From Rhodeus uyekii (Eukaryota; Chordata; Actinopteri; Cypriniformes; Acheilognathidae), in contig JAWRVZ010000089.1 in assembly GCA_037043235.1 (NCBI GenBank), positions 2,266,501 through 2,330,500 on the forward strand: a stretch of 64,000 nucleotides of DNA. Reading direction: 5' to 3'. Both the position numbers and the translations under genes were made by a program. Positions 33,456 to 58,303 of the stretch are shown here, one piece after another. The notes beneath the pieces are model-generated. The model saw nothing but the letters and a program-made list of their open reading frames with translations. It ran no database searches and was not told the DNA's origin. Each line of letters opens with the position of its first letter. Within the stretch, counting starts at the first letter, position 1.

Positions 33456-35170
33456 ATCATAATTTATTATTTGGGTGATTAATACATATATAAATGTAAA
33501 AATTAATTGTTCACAAGGCAAAATCAAACTTTTATTTTGCTTATTCATTTTTAAACCTCCCTAAGTTTTACTTCCACTTTAAACAGCAAATAAAATGAAT
33601 TTCTAAGTAAAATATAATTGGACACTGTTGAATTCATACTTGCACTACAACAGTTCTTGTCCTAAAACTGTTTTATTTTCACATTCCAAACTTGAAGTCA
33701 TTCTTTTTTAGTGAAAGTAAAGTGTTTTTGGACCCCATTAAATTTCATTACATAAACTTTGTCAAAATATCCTCTAATGCCCGGAATAATTGTGTGTTAG
33801 TTGCATTTCAACATCTTTTAAAACCGACTCAGTCCTTGATTATGTTTTAGTTAAAACCCTTACAAATAAAATGGATTTCAACGTAAAATATAATTGCACA
33901 TTATTGAATTGTAGTAAAGCATTTAATTTTTTCCATGGACAGCTTGATTGAAGTGTGACTTCTGACACGCATTTTGACACAATACTTCAGCTCAGATATA
34001 TAGCGTCTCTGTACTTTTGACACATTTGTGTGTTCCTCCTGATGAGGGTCAATGGTGACATTGTGAAACCAATCAAACATTAACAGTTCAAACGCGTGAT
34101 CCTGAAGGACGTGAGATGAACGTTACTGGCATCAGGTCTTTATTGGCTCTTTAATTGGCATGAATCATCTGACTTGGCTGCAAGAACAGGCCACTCCCAT
34201 CCGGTGACGTCCGTACGGATCGCAGCTTCTGCTCGACCTCTGGCTCGTCTGTCAATGATTGAGCGCCTTGAGTACGTGGTCATCGTTTCAGCTTCTGTTT
34301 TTATCAATAAGCTGTGTTTGTTTCCTTGTGTTATCGCAGCTCATGATCCACACGGCTCATTGTAATCGGTAAACACTCACACGGTCTCCGCCCTCTCAAA
34401 GTACAGCTTGATTTAGAGTTGAAATGTCATTGTATGATTTAGTTCCATCTGATGAAACCGGCCGAGGTCACATTTAAAAAGAAACAAGAAATTATACTTC
34501 TATAATCCAAAAAAATTTCATTGTCCAAGTAAGCAAATGTCTGCGTTTTTTCTTGCAAACCCCCCCCCCCCCCCCCCAAAAAAACAAAGAAATGTTTATT
34601 TAAATTGTGATGTATTTATAAACCATTGCAGTATTTAAGTCATTTATTCTGACCTTTAAAAGCATAAAAAATGACTTGCATTAAGAATAATGGCAATAAT
34701 GGCATACAAGAAAAATGTAAATTACATTAATGAGACTTTGGAGAAAAATTATGCTTAACTGTCATGAAAACAATGTTGAAATACAAAAAAAATTAAGTTC
34801 CTAAAATTAAGTTTTGCAAGATTCACTTCTTTCACAGAACGTTTTCCTCAAATATTATTTTTTATTAAAAATGTTACACTTTTAAAATGAATAATTACAC
34901 AGTGGCACCAATTGACTTCTTTAAAAAAAAAAATCTTTTTTTTTTTAAATGTCAGTTTTTCGTGATCCGGTAGGTGTAAAATATTTTGACATGGCAAAGC
35001 AAAGCAGTAGTGATGCACGTGCTGTAAATATAGACATTGAATCATCATCGGTAGTTAGTGAGGTCATCAAAAGCAGTACGCAAAACAATGTAGAAAGCAT
35101 TACGGCAGGTCTTTAGTCGGTCAACAAACTCTGAGATCATAATCTTTTACAAAAAATTGAAATACTGTGC
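33456..35170. other. Intergenic between gene D and cdx1
   Basis: No coding exon was seen. A 17-18-bp poly-C run lies at 34560-34577. A GC-richer stretch, 34130-34400, has no recognisable gene. Confidence 0.4.
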
Positions 35171-35172
35171 GC

Positions 35173-35178
35173 TTTATT
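35173..35178 (-). terminator. cdx1: cdx1 polyadenylation signal
   Basis: AATAAA on the minus strand about 100 bp beyond the cdx1 stop codon. Confidence 0.6.
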
Positions 35179-35279
35179 CACAATAAAACGTGTTTGCGTG
35201 TCATTGGTGTAGTGCAATATGAACGTTCCACTGAAACGGTGTAAACATGTACTGTTTATCCTTCTGTTTGAAAGAGTTT

Positions 35280-45040
<9,761 letters not shown>

Positions 45041-45310
45041 TTTCCTCGCGAGCTGAAAGTTTTACTTTAACTGAAGTTCACCTTGCCTGAGCGCTCGCGA
45101 GCGCGCGTTTGTTTGCCCAGCGCTGACGTCACGCCGGGACACCCACCTGAGCTGATTTATGACACGCGCACAGGTGCCGCCGAGGAGGGCGGAGAGGCGC
45201 GAGATCACCGACGCGGAGAGCTGAGCGTCGAGCTGGAGGCCAGAATGTCGTGATCCTTACTGGACACGCGACGAGACCATTTACAATAAAGGTCAAAACT
45301 TGACCCGGAC
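45041..45310 (-). promoter_or_regulatory. cdx1: cdx1 promoter region
   Basis: GC- and CpG-rich sequence immediately upstream of the cdx1 ATG. It contains a perfect CRE palindrome, TGACGTCA, at 45124-45131 (84 bp from the ATG). It also has a Cdx/posterior-Hox-like TTTATGA at 45156-45162 and an inverted nuclear-receptor-type pair, AGGTCA-5 bp-TGACCC, at 45290-45306. No TATA box was identified. Function is inferred. Confidence 0.5.
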
Positions 45311-48417
<3,107 letters not shown>

Positions 48418-50062
48418 TGTAACAAGGTTTATTGTGAAGGAGGAAGAAGAAGACGGGGTCAGCTTTCTTTAAGGCACGGGGAGTTTTATTAACTTCAGCA
48501 AACATAAATAAACAAGAACTGAAATGATCAAAAAGTCTCTGCTTTTCACAGCCTCGCGTCATCTCTCGCGCCCCGAGCCTCAGTCGCGATCTCTCTCAAC
48601 CTTCCTTCCGCTCCTGGGCTGCTTTTATCCAGTCTCTCTTCCCGCTAGTTACTGCAATGAGACACAGGTGTTTGTCATTGTGCACTTGACTCACTCACGC
48701 CCGCTCGTCTCCTGTCTCTCTCTCCCGTTGCAGACTCCGCTGAACCACGACCCCTCGCCACATACCCCCACCACCCGACTGACATTCTCGACAAGCACAC
48801 CATCTGCGCACATTCTCATAAATTCCCGGCCAGAAAAATCGAGACGATCTAGGGTTGTCGCCTGTCCCAGGTGGCCTGCCATCGGATTACAATGAGCTGC
48901 CTGGAAAAGCATTTCCCAGCGACTTTTTGGTATGAACAACTGGGTTGTGTCTTGGGTCACTCGGTACAACCTGTCTTTGATTATTGCAAAGTATGGGTAG
49001 GAGGGCGGCCGCCCCGGCTGGAGAAGCTGACTGTCAATGGAGCGGACTCATTCAAACTCGTTCATCCTGGGACTGCTCCTGGGCAAAATCATCGCGCTCA
49101 GGGAGGATTAGCCTCTCCTGGGCGCTCTGTTCCCCTGAAGCAGAGCCCAGAGGTTCAGTTTCACCTGCCTGAGCGACCACTCCCCCCCCCCCCCCAGTTT
49201 TTGTCTGCCCTAAGAAGACATCCGCATATAAATCCCCTAATAACTGACTGAATGCTGGCCAATTGGTACCCAGAATGTCGGAGGTGCGGATTAACTGCAT
49301 TACTACATCATTATGCATTTGTCCCCGAAATTGAATAACCACAGGCACCACAGGATATCTCACCATATCCCCGTGCACACACCGTACCCGAACCATGCGG
49401 CTTTTATCCAATGCCTCTGGATGAATCAGGCTTTGATGGATTGAGGTTTGGTTACATCCTGAATCCACCAAAGCCTGATACGTACCCCCCTTAATACTCA
49501 CAGGTATCTGGTACAACCCCACTTGATCGGGGGAAGCCTGTGGTGCATCCGGGACCCAGATCAGGGTTCCCACTCCATTAGCGAACAATTGTCCACTCCG
49601 TGGCCCGGGTCTCCACAACGCCCACAGGTCGGCCAGTGGGCAGATGGAGCTGAGCTCCCTGTTGGTCCTCCGTTTCGAACCTCCAGGTCCAAGCTGCTCC
49701 GGAACAGCTCGCGGTACTCCTGCAGCGCCTGAACAAGGGCTTGGAAACAGCGCTCCTGATTTTCCCTCATTTCCAGGAGTGCCTGATGGTGTTGCTGGTG
49801 GAGTGCCGCGAGCGACTGAATCACCTCTTCAAATGTCGTGCCTGACGGAGTCTGCATAATGGCGGTGGCAGTCTTCTTCTTCCAGGGTTTCGGCACGAGT
49901 GTAACAAACTTTTCACAGCCTCGCGTCGTCTCTCGCACCCCGAGCCTCAGTCGTGATCTCTCTCAACCTTCCTTCTGCTCCCGGGCTGCTTTTATCCAGT
50001 CTCTCCCCGCTAGTTATTGCAATGAGACAAGTGTTTGTCATTGTGCACTTGACTGACTCATC
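48418..50062 (-). mobile_element. Ty3/gypsy-type LTR retrotransposon, internally deleted
   Basis: Read on the minus strand. A right LTR-like end (about 49900-50062) is followed by a primer-binding-like GTGCCGAAACCC at about 49886-49897. Next is a gag fragment with a CCHC zinc knuckle (CGRCGDPGHGVDNC, about 49580-49630). A retropepsin-like region follows at about 49052-49618, with ALVDSGC as the aspartyl active site. The RT and RNase H are missing. An integrase N-terminal fragment of the H...H type, NPMAGHLGQATTLDRL, is at about 48830-48890. A polypurine-like GGTGGGGGTA then precedes the left LTR (48418-48762, TG...CA ends). The LTRs share about 160 bp (48541-48712 and 49908-50062); the right one lacks about 110 bp present in the left. 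The element cannot move by itself. Confidence 0.75.
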
Positions 50063-50400
50063 TCCGAGAGCCACATGCTCCAGTGCTTTAGTTTACTGTC
50101 CTCAAGTCAGTCTGAATAATGAGCGTTTACTGATGACTGACCCCAGATCAACTTGTCTGAGCCACAGGAGAGCTGATCCCGAGTCAGAGAGATTTGGAGA
50201 AAACGTCTGCCAGACACACATTTTAGAGTTGTGTGGTCATACTGCAGACCTCAACATTATCAGTTTTAAAATCAATTTCCTCCCTCTTTTGTCAGATGTT
50301 TCTGTGTATGTGCTTGTTGGGCTTTAGTCTGTGGTACCTTTGTAGGGATGTTTGTTTTACTAGTAAGTGAGTGAACCCTGCTGTGGTCATTTCACTAAAT
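50063..50400. other. Intergenic, upstream of the pdgfrb-like exon 1
   Basis: No exon or repeat was recognised. Confidence 0.35.
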
Positions 50401-50419
50401 AAACAGATCTGCTGCCCAA

Positions 50420-50644
50420 CCTCTTCTCCGTCTGGGACCCTGGAGACCGAAGCTTTAGCTCCATCCCTCCCTCGCGCAGCTGTACGAGTGGCCAATACAA
50501 AACGGCAGATAATTGGACGCTGTTGCTCAGACGTCGAGAGAGAGACAAGGAGAAGCATACAGCGAGAAGTTGGCAAGAAGAAGCTTTTTCTAGACATGCT
50601 TTTGATCTGACGTCCAGGCGTCCACACTGCTACGGGGAAGAGAT
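50420..50644 (+). promoter_or_regulatory. pdgfrb: Probable promoter and non-coding exon 1 of the pdgfrb-like gene
   Basis: A GC-richer, TATA-less stretch has a CCAAT box at 50492-50496 and an inverted one (ATTGG) at 50512-50516. About 130 bp further a strong donor, GAT|GTGAGT, occurs at 50645. The next + strand acceptor with a matching coding start is exon 2 at 54064. The mammalian PDGFRB gene has a non-coding first exon and a CCAAT-dependent promoter (known). The assignment here is inference; the transcription start is not located. Confidence 0.45.
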
Positions 50645-51565
50645 GTGAGTGGATTCATTTCTTTTCCATTCTGTAATGTTTTACTCCATTAGGTTTTGGG
50701 AAAACTCTGGTTTGAAATATTTTTGTAGTCTCAGGGTTGGAAAAGAAGCTGGTCAGCAGAACTGTGATATTTTCCAGAAGTTAGATTGTTGACGATTGTA
50801 GACTGAACTTTGTTTAGAGGACATTCATAACTCTCTTACGTGAAGGTTAATGCATTTTCTGTCATCATGAAGTTTACCGTTTTTTACCCAGATCTGGGCA
50901 ATGATAGATGCCATTTGAGTGCTTGTGAGATTTATCTCATCTGAAAGATGTCGTACGTGAGACCTTTTCTCTGTGTTTGTGTGTTAAACACGTTGCAATT
51001 GAACGAGAATGTGCTGATTTCAGTGAGAGCAAACAAATCAACATTTAAAGGCCAACAGCATACCACAGTCTGGTCGTTTATATTCATGGCTTTTACGTAT
51101 GCTGCTTACAAAGCAAATGTCACAATGTTTAGATCCTTACGATGAGCCTTTGTCAATAAGTTTTAACAGCTGTATGGAAAGCTCTTATTTTTAAATCTTA
51201 AATGGATACTATCCCAAAAAAAGATGCTGTTTGTATTTAAATAAGCAAATGCTTAAGAGTCTATGAATCATTATTGCAGTGATTATTATGTTTCTACCAT
51301 GTTATATGTTCGGCAGCAGTTCTTGTAACCTTCATTGATGAAGTGTGTAGCTTTTCATCTCTTAAAAAAACATCCAGGAAGACACAGAATTGATGTCAAG
51401 ATTCATCAGTTGTGAAAGAATGGTTGGGAGGAACATGAAGAATCATTTTCACTCATGAATCGGTCCAGACCTTAAATTCAGTGAAAGTTTTTGGGATGTG
51501 CTGGAGGAAACTTTACAGAGTGCTGGACTCTTGCATTGCCAATACAAGATCTTCACAAAAAAATA

Positions 51566-51670
51566 AAAGTCACTTCTTGACCAAAAATGTATGCATCTCT
51601 TGATGGAAATCACATCACAACATTTATTTCCATTAAGAGGGGCATACATTTTTCGTCAAGAAGTGACTTT
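51566..51670. repeat. Hairpin with 45-bp arms
   Basis: 51566-51610 and 51626-51670 are inverted copies with about four mismatches, separated by 15 nt. It lies in intron 1 of the pdgfrb-like gene. Confidence 0.75.
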
Positions 51671-51919
51671 TTTTGCACTTGCATATAATATTATGTTATA
51701 TTATATTACTCTCTGCATTCATTCATCCGTCCATGCATTTATCCATCCAGGATACACAATTATAGCTGTTTTAATAGAAGGTAGTATTGCTAGTGTTCGT
51801 AGAGTGACTCTTGAAGACCATTAAAGCTCCATACGCTTACAGACATTTTCAATTAAACATAACAACAACATGCCTTTTTCTTGCAGGATTAACATTTAGG
51901 AACTAATTGTCCCCTTCAC

Positions 51920-52471
51920 CAGTGTTGGGGTAACGCATTACCAGCAACTTGAGTTACGTAATCTGATTTTTTTTTGATGAAAATTTTCAACAAAATACCT
52001 GAGTTAATTTTTAAAATTTCAAGTTTTCCTGTTTGTTGGATGACAGCTCTTCTGTCCTCGTGTTGAAAGAAATTAGGAGTCGTTGTTTGTGAACATGATG
52101 GTTATTGTAGTTCTAGACTAAATGTGATTATTTACTAATCTCACTTGCACAAAAAAGATTAACTTTTTTGTGATAAAAACCACTCAATTCCAGTCGATAA
52201 GAGAAGTAGTAACGCAAAAGTATCAAAACGCATTACTTTTCCTAAAAAGTAACTTACTCAGTTAGTTACTTTTTAAGGGAGGAACGCAATATTGTAATTT
52301 TTCCTGTAGCTGAAACAGTAGAGTGTGCCGCTTGCAACAGCAAAGTCATGCGTTCGACTCCCAGGGAAAATGTCATTGTGAATATTGAAGACGCTTTGGA
52401 TAAAAGCGTCTGCCAAATGCATAAATGTAAATGTAATGCATTACTTTTCAAAGTAACTTTCCCCAACACTG
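51920..52471. mobile_element. Non-autonomous DNA element with CAGTGTTGGGG ends
   Basis: Perfect 11-bp inverted termini, CAGTGTTGGGG and CCCCAACACTG, with internal GTAACGCATTAC / GTAATGCATTAC words near each end, as in widespread fish elements. No target duplication was found. A tRNA-SINE (52303-52437) is nested inside. Confidence 0.65.
52303..52437 (+). repeat. tRNA-derived SINE nested in a DNA element
   Basis: The degenerate head CTGTAGCTGAAACAGTAGAG and box B-like GTTCGACTCCCAGGGAAA are followed by the GGATAAAAGCGTCTGCCAAA tail. Confidence 0.75.
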
Positions 52472-53040
52472 CCAAAGTTATTGTGTTGAATAAATAGCTG
52501 TCTGAATATAACAAAAAATTAGACGGTTGTCTGATTATATATGAATCAGTAGTGTTTTAAAATGAGGAAGCCTAACTTTTTTTTTTTCATGTAAATGTAT
52601 GTCTCTGTTACACATAATTTTCCTGGTTAGATAAACATTAAAAGATTCTCTGAAATTGGTTTGAGATCCTCCCGGACGTTATTAAAGCATATTCAAAGCC
52701 ATTGCCTGCAGTGTGTCTGGTTCCTGCTGTGCAACAGGTGAATGAAACACTAGAGTCCTCGTCCGACTCAGAGTGAGGCTCTTAGGCATCCCGGGTTACT
52801 GACAAAGGCAAAGTAGCTATTATTCTTAGATGTCTAGTGTGGTCAGAATACTAGTATTTCTAGTTTTTGGGCATCTGGATTTACCTGATGTAGTCAGAGT
52901 AGGTATTCTTAGACGTGAGGGGTTACAGACATTTCAGAGGAAGTCACCTGAGGATAAATTTGTAAGCTTTCAAAACTTAAGGTGCTTAAGGGAATTTCCA
53001 CCACATATATGTTCTGGTCATTAAGTCTTCTCGTTATGCA

Positions 53041-53590
53041 GCACATTTGAGCCCCAGCAAGAACTAATGAGGTTCATTCTCGTGTTTCGCAGGATGTTTG
53101 AGCTTCAGTGAGAACCAATGAGGTTCATTCTCGTGTTACGCATCACGTTTGAGCTTCAGCAAGAACCAATGAGGTTCATTCTCGTGTTACGCATCACATT
53201 TGAGCTTCAGCAGGAACCAATGAGGTTCATTCTCGTGTTACGCATCACGTTAGAGCTTCAGCAAGAACCAATGAGGTTCATTCTCGTGTTACGCATCACA
53301 TTTGAGCTTCAGCAAGAACCAATGAGGTTCATTCTCGTGTTACGCATCACGTTTGAGCTTCAGCAAGAACCAATGAGGTTCATTCTCGTGTTACGCATCA
53401 CGTTTGAGCTTCAGCAAGAACCAATGAGGTTCATTCTCGTGTTACGCATCACATTTGAGCTTCAGCAGGAACCAATGAGGTTCATTCTCGTGTTACGCAT
53501 CACGTTAGAGCTTCAACAAGAACCAATGAGGTTAATTCTCGTGTTACGCATCACGTTTGAGCTTCAAAAAGAACCAATGAGGTTCACCTC
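53041..53590. repeat. 51-bp minisatellite repeating a CCAAT box
   Basis: Ten full units, and partial ones at each side, start at 53067, 53118, 53169, 53220, 53271, 53322, 53373, 53424, 53475 and 53526 (partial at 53577). Each begins ATGAGGTTCATTCTCGTG and almost every one is preceded by GAACCA, giving AACCAATGAGG across the junction. Because 51 is a multiple of three, the array reads as one open frame (repeat MRFILVLRITFELQQEP), which is a by-product rather than a gene. Variant units in the order GTTT, ATTT+AGG, GTTA occur twice, five units apart. Confidence 0.9.
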
Positions 53591-54094
53591 AGCCTCATTC
53601 TGGCCTCTCTCTCTTTCCTTCAGAGCTACCGTTCTTTAGTCTTTAATATTCTCTTTCTCCTGTGTTTTTTAGTCAATGTGCAGTTGTGAAAATGCAACAA
53701 TAACAGCGTTTGTGAAACATGCTTCTGTTTGTGTGCAGTCAGGCATGTGTGTCCCTCTCTGAAGCCTGTGTGAGAAGCGATCCGTGTGTTATTCCACAGC
53801 GATTGGACACACAAGCAGTACGTTCAGTCACTTGAATGCAGATATGCAAGAGAGTTAAAGATCATGTCATGGAAACATAGTCAGCAACGCTTTGTATATT
53901 CTGTCATGCGCATGTGTTTTTAAAAGGACTTCACTAGAGGAATATGACATACTAAGGAATATTGTCTTTTGTAAAAATAAATGTTGAGGTAAGTTGAGTA
54001 AGATTGCTGTTTCCTTTGGCTTTGAGGCGAATCAATCCTGAGTTGTTTTTCCTCCGTCTGCAGAGTCTAAACTCGTCCTGCTCTGGAAGACAGC

Positions 54095-57000
54095 ATGAAG
54101 AGTTTCACCATCAGCCGCTTCCAACTGAGCGCCATGACAACAGGTAACAGACTAAACAAACCCCAAAATAATGATTTAAGTCACCCTTACTTATATAGCA
54201 CTTTTTACAATATAGATTGTTTCAAAGCAGCTTTACAGAGGTCACAGGAAAACATTATAAACAAAGTTTGTTTGGCTGAACGGCAGCCTTAAAAGAGCAG
54301 GCGAATCAATACAATTGATGAATATTAAGTGTTAAGATTTGATTATTGATTGATTGATAGTTTGATTATTATATTGATAACAATTCAAGTCCAATTGGAT
54401 TGGAGATTGGTCCGATTGGAGATGGGTTCATGATCTACACAGGGGAGGGTCTAGTAGAGTCACGGTCTCTGCAGACACTTCAGGGTAGTGCTGTGCTCGT
54501 GTCCAGGAGCAGGTCCTTCATCTGATCTGGATACGGGCCGGATTCGGCTGACCGTGGTAACCTCGGAATAAACAGAGAATAATATCAGCGTAGATGCCAT
54601 TCTTCTTCTGATGTATCGAGTACATCAGATGTTATGGGAATGTGCATTAACCACAGAGACACGACCTAAAGCTCAGTATATTCTCTCCTACGCTCTGCAT
54701 TTAATGAACGCTTTGACACTTTATTTGACACTTTGTGGTTATTAAAAACAATCCAAATTCCTGAAACACTCATTTATCTAGATTCTCATGAAGATATATT
54801 GTAACTTAAAAAGCTGTTTGAAGGCAAGACAGCTGGTAGATATCATCATGCTTCCCCTGCTGGTTAATCACTATTTACTAAGACAAATGTTTTGCTTTAA
54901 AAGTAGAGCCATCAAACGATTTAAAGTCTTAATCTCATTAATTACACGATGTGGCGATTAATTCATCTAATTAAGTTTTGAGAGATTGCTAAAGTTGCTC
55001 AGATCAAGCTGAGAAATTAACAACAAAAATGAAAAATGAATGAAATGTTAAATGAAAAAGCATCAAGTAGACACTACAAAAAAGTAGTTTTAGAAAGAAG
55101 ATTTTTTAATTTATTCCACATCTTAGGCTTCAACTGCCATGAGGATAAGTAAATGATGACAATTTTCAGTTTTGGGTGAACTTTACCTTTTAATGGGCTT
55201 TTATTAATAAAAAAATAAATAATAATATTTCCATATTATTTATGAAATTATACTCTAAATAAATAAGAAACTAAAACTGCCAGTAAATGGGTAAATTGTC
55301 AGTAAATGTCTAAAAGAGTGAGTCATTGAGTCATTTATTCATTTGATTCATTCACACGGCTGATTCATTCAGGAAAGAAGTAAATGGCTATTGAATCATT
55401 GGTTCATTCGATTAATTAATTCAAAGTGCAATTTATTCAGAAACCAAAGTGCTGATTGTTGTTGGAAGACAGAGCTCTCTGTTCTCGCTTTATATGTAAT
55501 ATTTACATTTTATGTAATATTCGTTGAACTACATCTGTCTGAGGCAGAGCGGGTGAGTGCATTAATTTTTAACATGCTATTTTTTCACATAAATAATTAA
55601 CCAAATTAAATCAACAGACCTAATTAAAATTTAAATATGCATTTTTTAAACCAAAAAAAAACACTAATTTGCACACATTTTATTATATTTGATATATTTG
55701 AGCCTGTAAATTTCAATTACATATTAAATATGTTTCATTTTTCCTCAATTTATTCAGGAATCTCCACTTCAGCAGCTTCACATACACAAAACTTCACACT
55801 TTTATTCCTATCTATATTCAGAAGGGTTTTACAGAGCACTTTGTTCATATCATTCACCTGATTGACACCTATTTTCTGATTTATGGAGTGAATACAAGAG
55901 AAATCCAAATTCCCTTCTGTAAAAACCTTTAACTCTAACATCTCGATAAAATAAAATATGAATTTGAATCTGGCTCTCTCCATTGTTCAGGTTTCTGTTC
56001 TGGAAATCTGGTCTCATATCCACTTGTCAGAGAAAGTGTGACAGCGCTGAAAGTTCGAACTCATGACAATATCTATGGATATTCAAGGCAATTCAGCTTA
56101 CCATCTAGCTAGTTATTTTTAGAATTGTTTGATATAAATACATTAAAACATGCATTTGGCAGACGCTTTTATCCGAAGCGACTTGAATTGCATTCAAGAA
56201 ACACATTGACATTCTGATCAGTTCTTGCTTTCCCTGGGAATCAAACCTATGACCATGGCGTTGCAAACACCAATGCTCTACCAGTTGAGCTACAGGAAAG
56301 TTCAACCATGTGCGATGGACATTGGTTGTGCTCATCTTTTCTCACTCCCTCGACGGCATCTTGGGTAAAACGTCTCTATATGAAGCTCATACAAATGACA
56401 TGAACTGGAAGCGATGTAGCCTGTTTTACAGAATACAGTGTTTTTTGCGCATAACCCCCATGCTGTTTTGGTGTTGTGTGTGTGCAGGTTTGGTTCTGCT
56501 CTGTCTGGGAGGTTCAGGTCTGGAACTCAATCCCAGCGCTCCACAGGTCATCCTCTCCATCAACTCCTCCTTCACCATCACCTGCTCCGGCTGGAGTAAC
56601 GTCACCTGGCGCTTCAAGCGGGAGGAGAACGTTCCAGCGTTCCACGTCGAGAGCCGAAGTCCCACCTCCAGTCTTCTCAGTCTGGAGCAGGTGACGTGGA
56701 GACACACCGGGGTTTATGTGTGCTCCGAGAACGGGACAAACAATACCAGAGAGGTGGCCATCTTTGTGCCTGGTGAGAACATCAGTGTGTGTGTTTGTGT
56801 TGAACTCAACCATTCGTTCACACATGTATCGATTCTTTTGTTTATTCACTTGACATTCATTAATTTATTAATTTATTGGTTCACACAATTACTTTTGTTC
56901 GTTCATTCGCTCAGTCATTCATATGTTGATTCTCAGATTGATGGGTTCATGAATTTACTCACTTAAGCATTCATTAATTCATTGATTCTTACATTTAATT

Positions 57001-58269
57001 GTTTGTTCATTCACTCATGAATTTATTCATTCTTACTCTGATTTTGTATACATATTCAAGTCAAGTCATCTTTATTTATATAACGCTTTATGCAATACAG
57101 ATTGTTTTAAAGCAGCTGGTAAAGCAGTGACTCAATTCTGCTGTAAAGCAGCTCCAAAAAGACAATGATGTCACTGTTCAGCTGAAGTCAATTCAGATTT
57201 GGTTCAGTTTTGGTTAATTTACTGATTTGTTTGTTCATTCACTCATGCATTCATTCGTTTACACGTTGATTCAATAATTGTGTCTTTCTCAGATCCTGAA
57301 GTGTGGTTCCTCACGAACGAGCACAGCATGGTGACGAAGACGAGAGAGGAAAGCACGATCCCGTGTCTGGTGACGAACCCATCGATAAACGTCACGCTGT
57401 ACGAGAGAGACACAGAGATGGTGGTGGAGGGATCGTACAACCCCAGCGTGGGTTTCACCGCCGCCCTGGAGGACAGAAACTACATATGCAAAGGAGAGCT
57501 GAACGGCATGGAGAAGGAGTCCATCGCATTCTACGTCTTCAGTATATTTGGTATATTTTCTCATATGCTCTTTATACTACAGATATACCGTATATCTATC
57601 TCTGATGATGCTCAGGAGATTTATTGGTATTTATTCATGCTTCATTTAAGTCTCACATGTTTCTCAGAATTAAATCTGACTCAAAAGGAGTCACTAGTCA
57701 TCATCCAGTAAGAGTTTAAGACTATAAAAAATGAAATGAGTACAGTTTGAGAAATTGAGACACTTCAGCAAAGGTTTGTTTGTCTACACTGGAAAAAATA
57801 TATTTTCTTACTCAGTATTTTTGTCTTGTTTTCTAGTATAAATTTCAACACATTTTTAAATAGTCCGTCCTTCAGATGAGACGTTAAACCGAGGTCCTGA
57901 CTTTCCGTGGTCATTAAAGTCTCCTGGCGCTTCTCGTAAAGAGTAGGAGTGTAATTGCTGAGTCCTGGCCAAAGTCCCTTCATTGGCCCTTATCAGTCAG
58001 ATTTTTTTTTTCTTCAGATTACAAGACTTTGTCATTTTGCTTCTCAAGTAAATGTATCTCGATTTTAAGAATGTTTAGAAAATTATATTGCCAATAAAAT
58101 TCATTTTTTTGCAGCAAATGCAATTTAATTGCTTTGGATAAAAGTGTCTCCTAAATAAATAAATAAATAAACATACATCTAAAACCAGAGCCAAAAAATA
58201 TGCACAATCCTGAAATTCCATCATTTGCACCAAAAATTATAAATTAAAATGTTTATTAAAATGTTTCTG

Positions 58270-58303
<34 letters not shown>

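Noticed and set aside
34560..34577. Poly-C run as a G-quadruplex regulator
   Set aside because: A single homopolymer run in intergenic sequence; nothing else supports function, and run length is error-prone.
48871..49251. Plus-strand open frames overlapping the gypsy remnant
   Set aside because: They are antisense to the recognised protease and integrase fragments, and no plus-strand family match was seen.
53118..53639. A 173-codon open frame with a perfect 17-residue repeat
   Set aside because: It exists only because the 51-bp minisatellite unit is a multiple of three. No splice or start context, no family, and the DNA repeat explains it fully.
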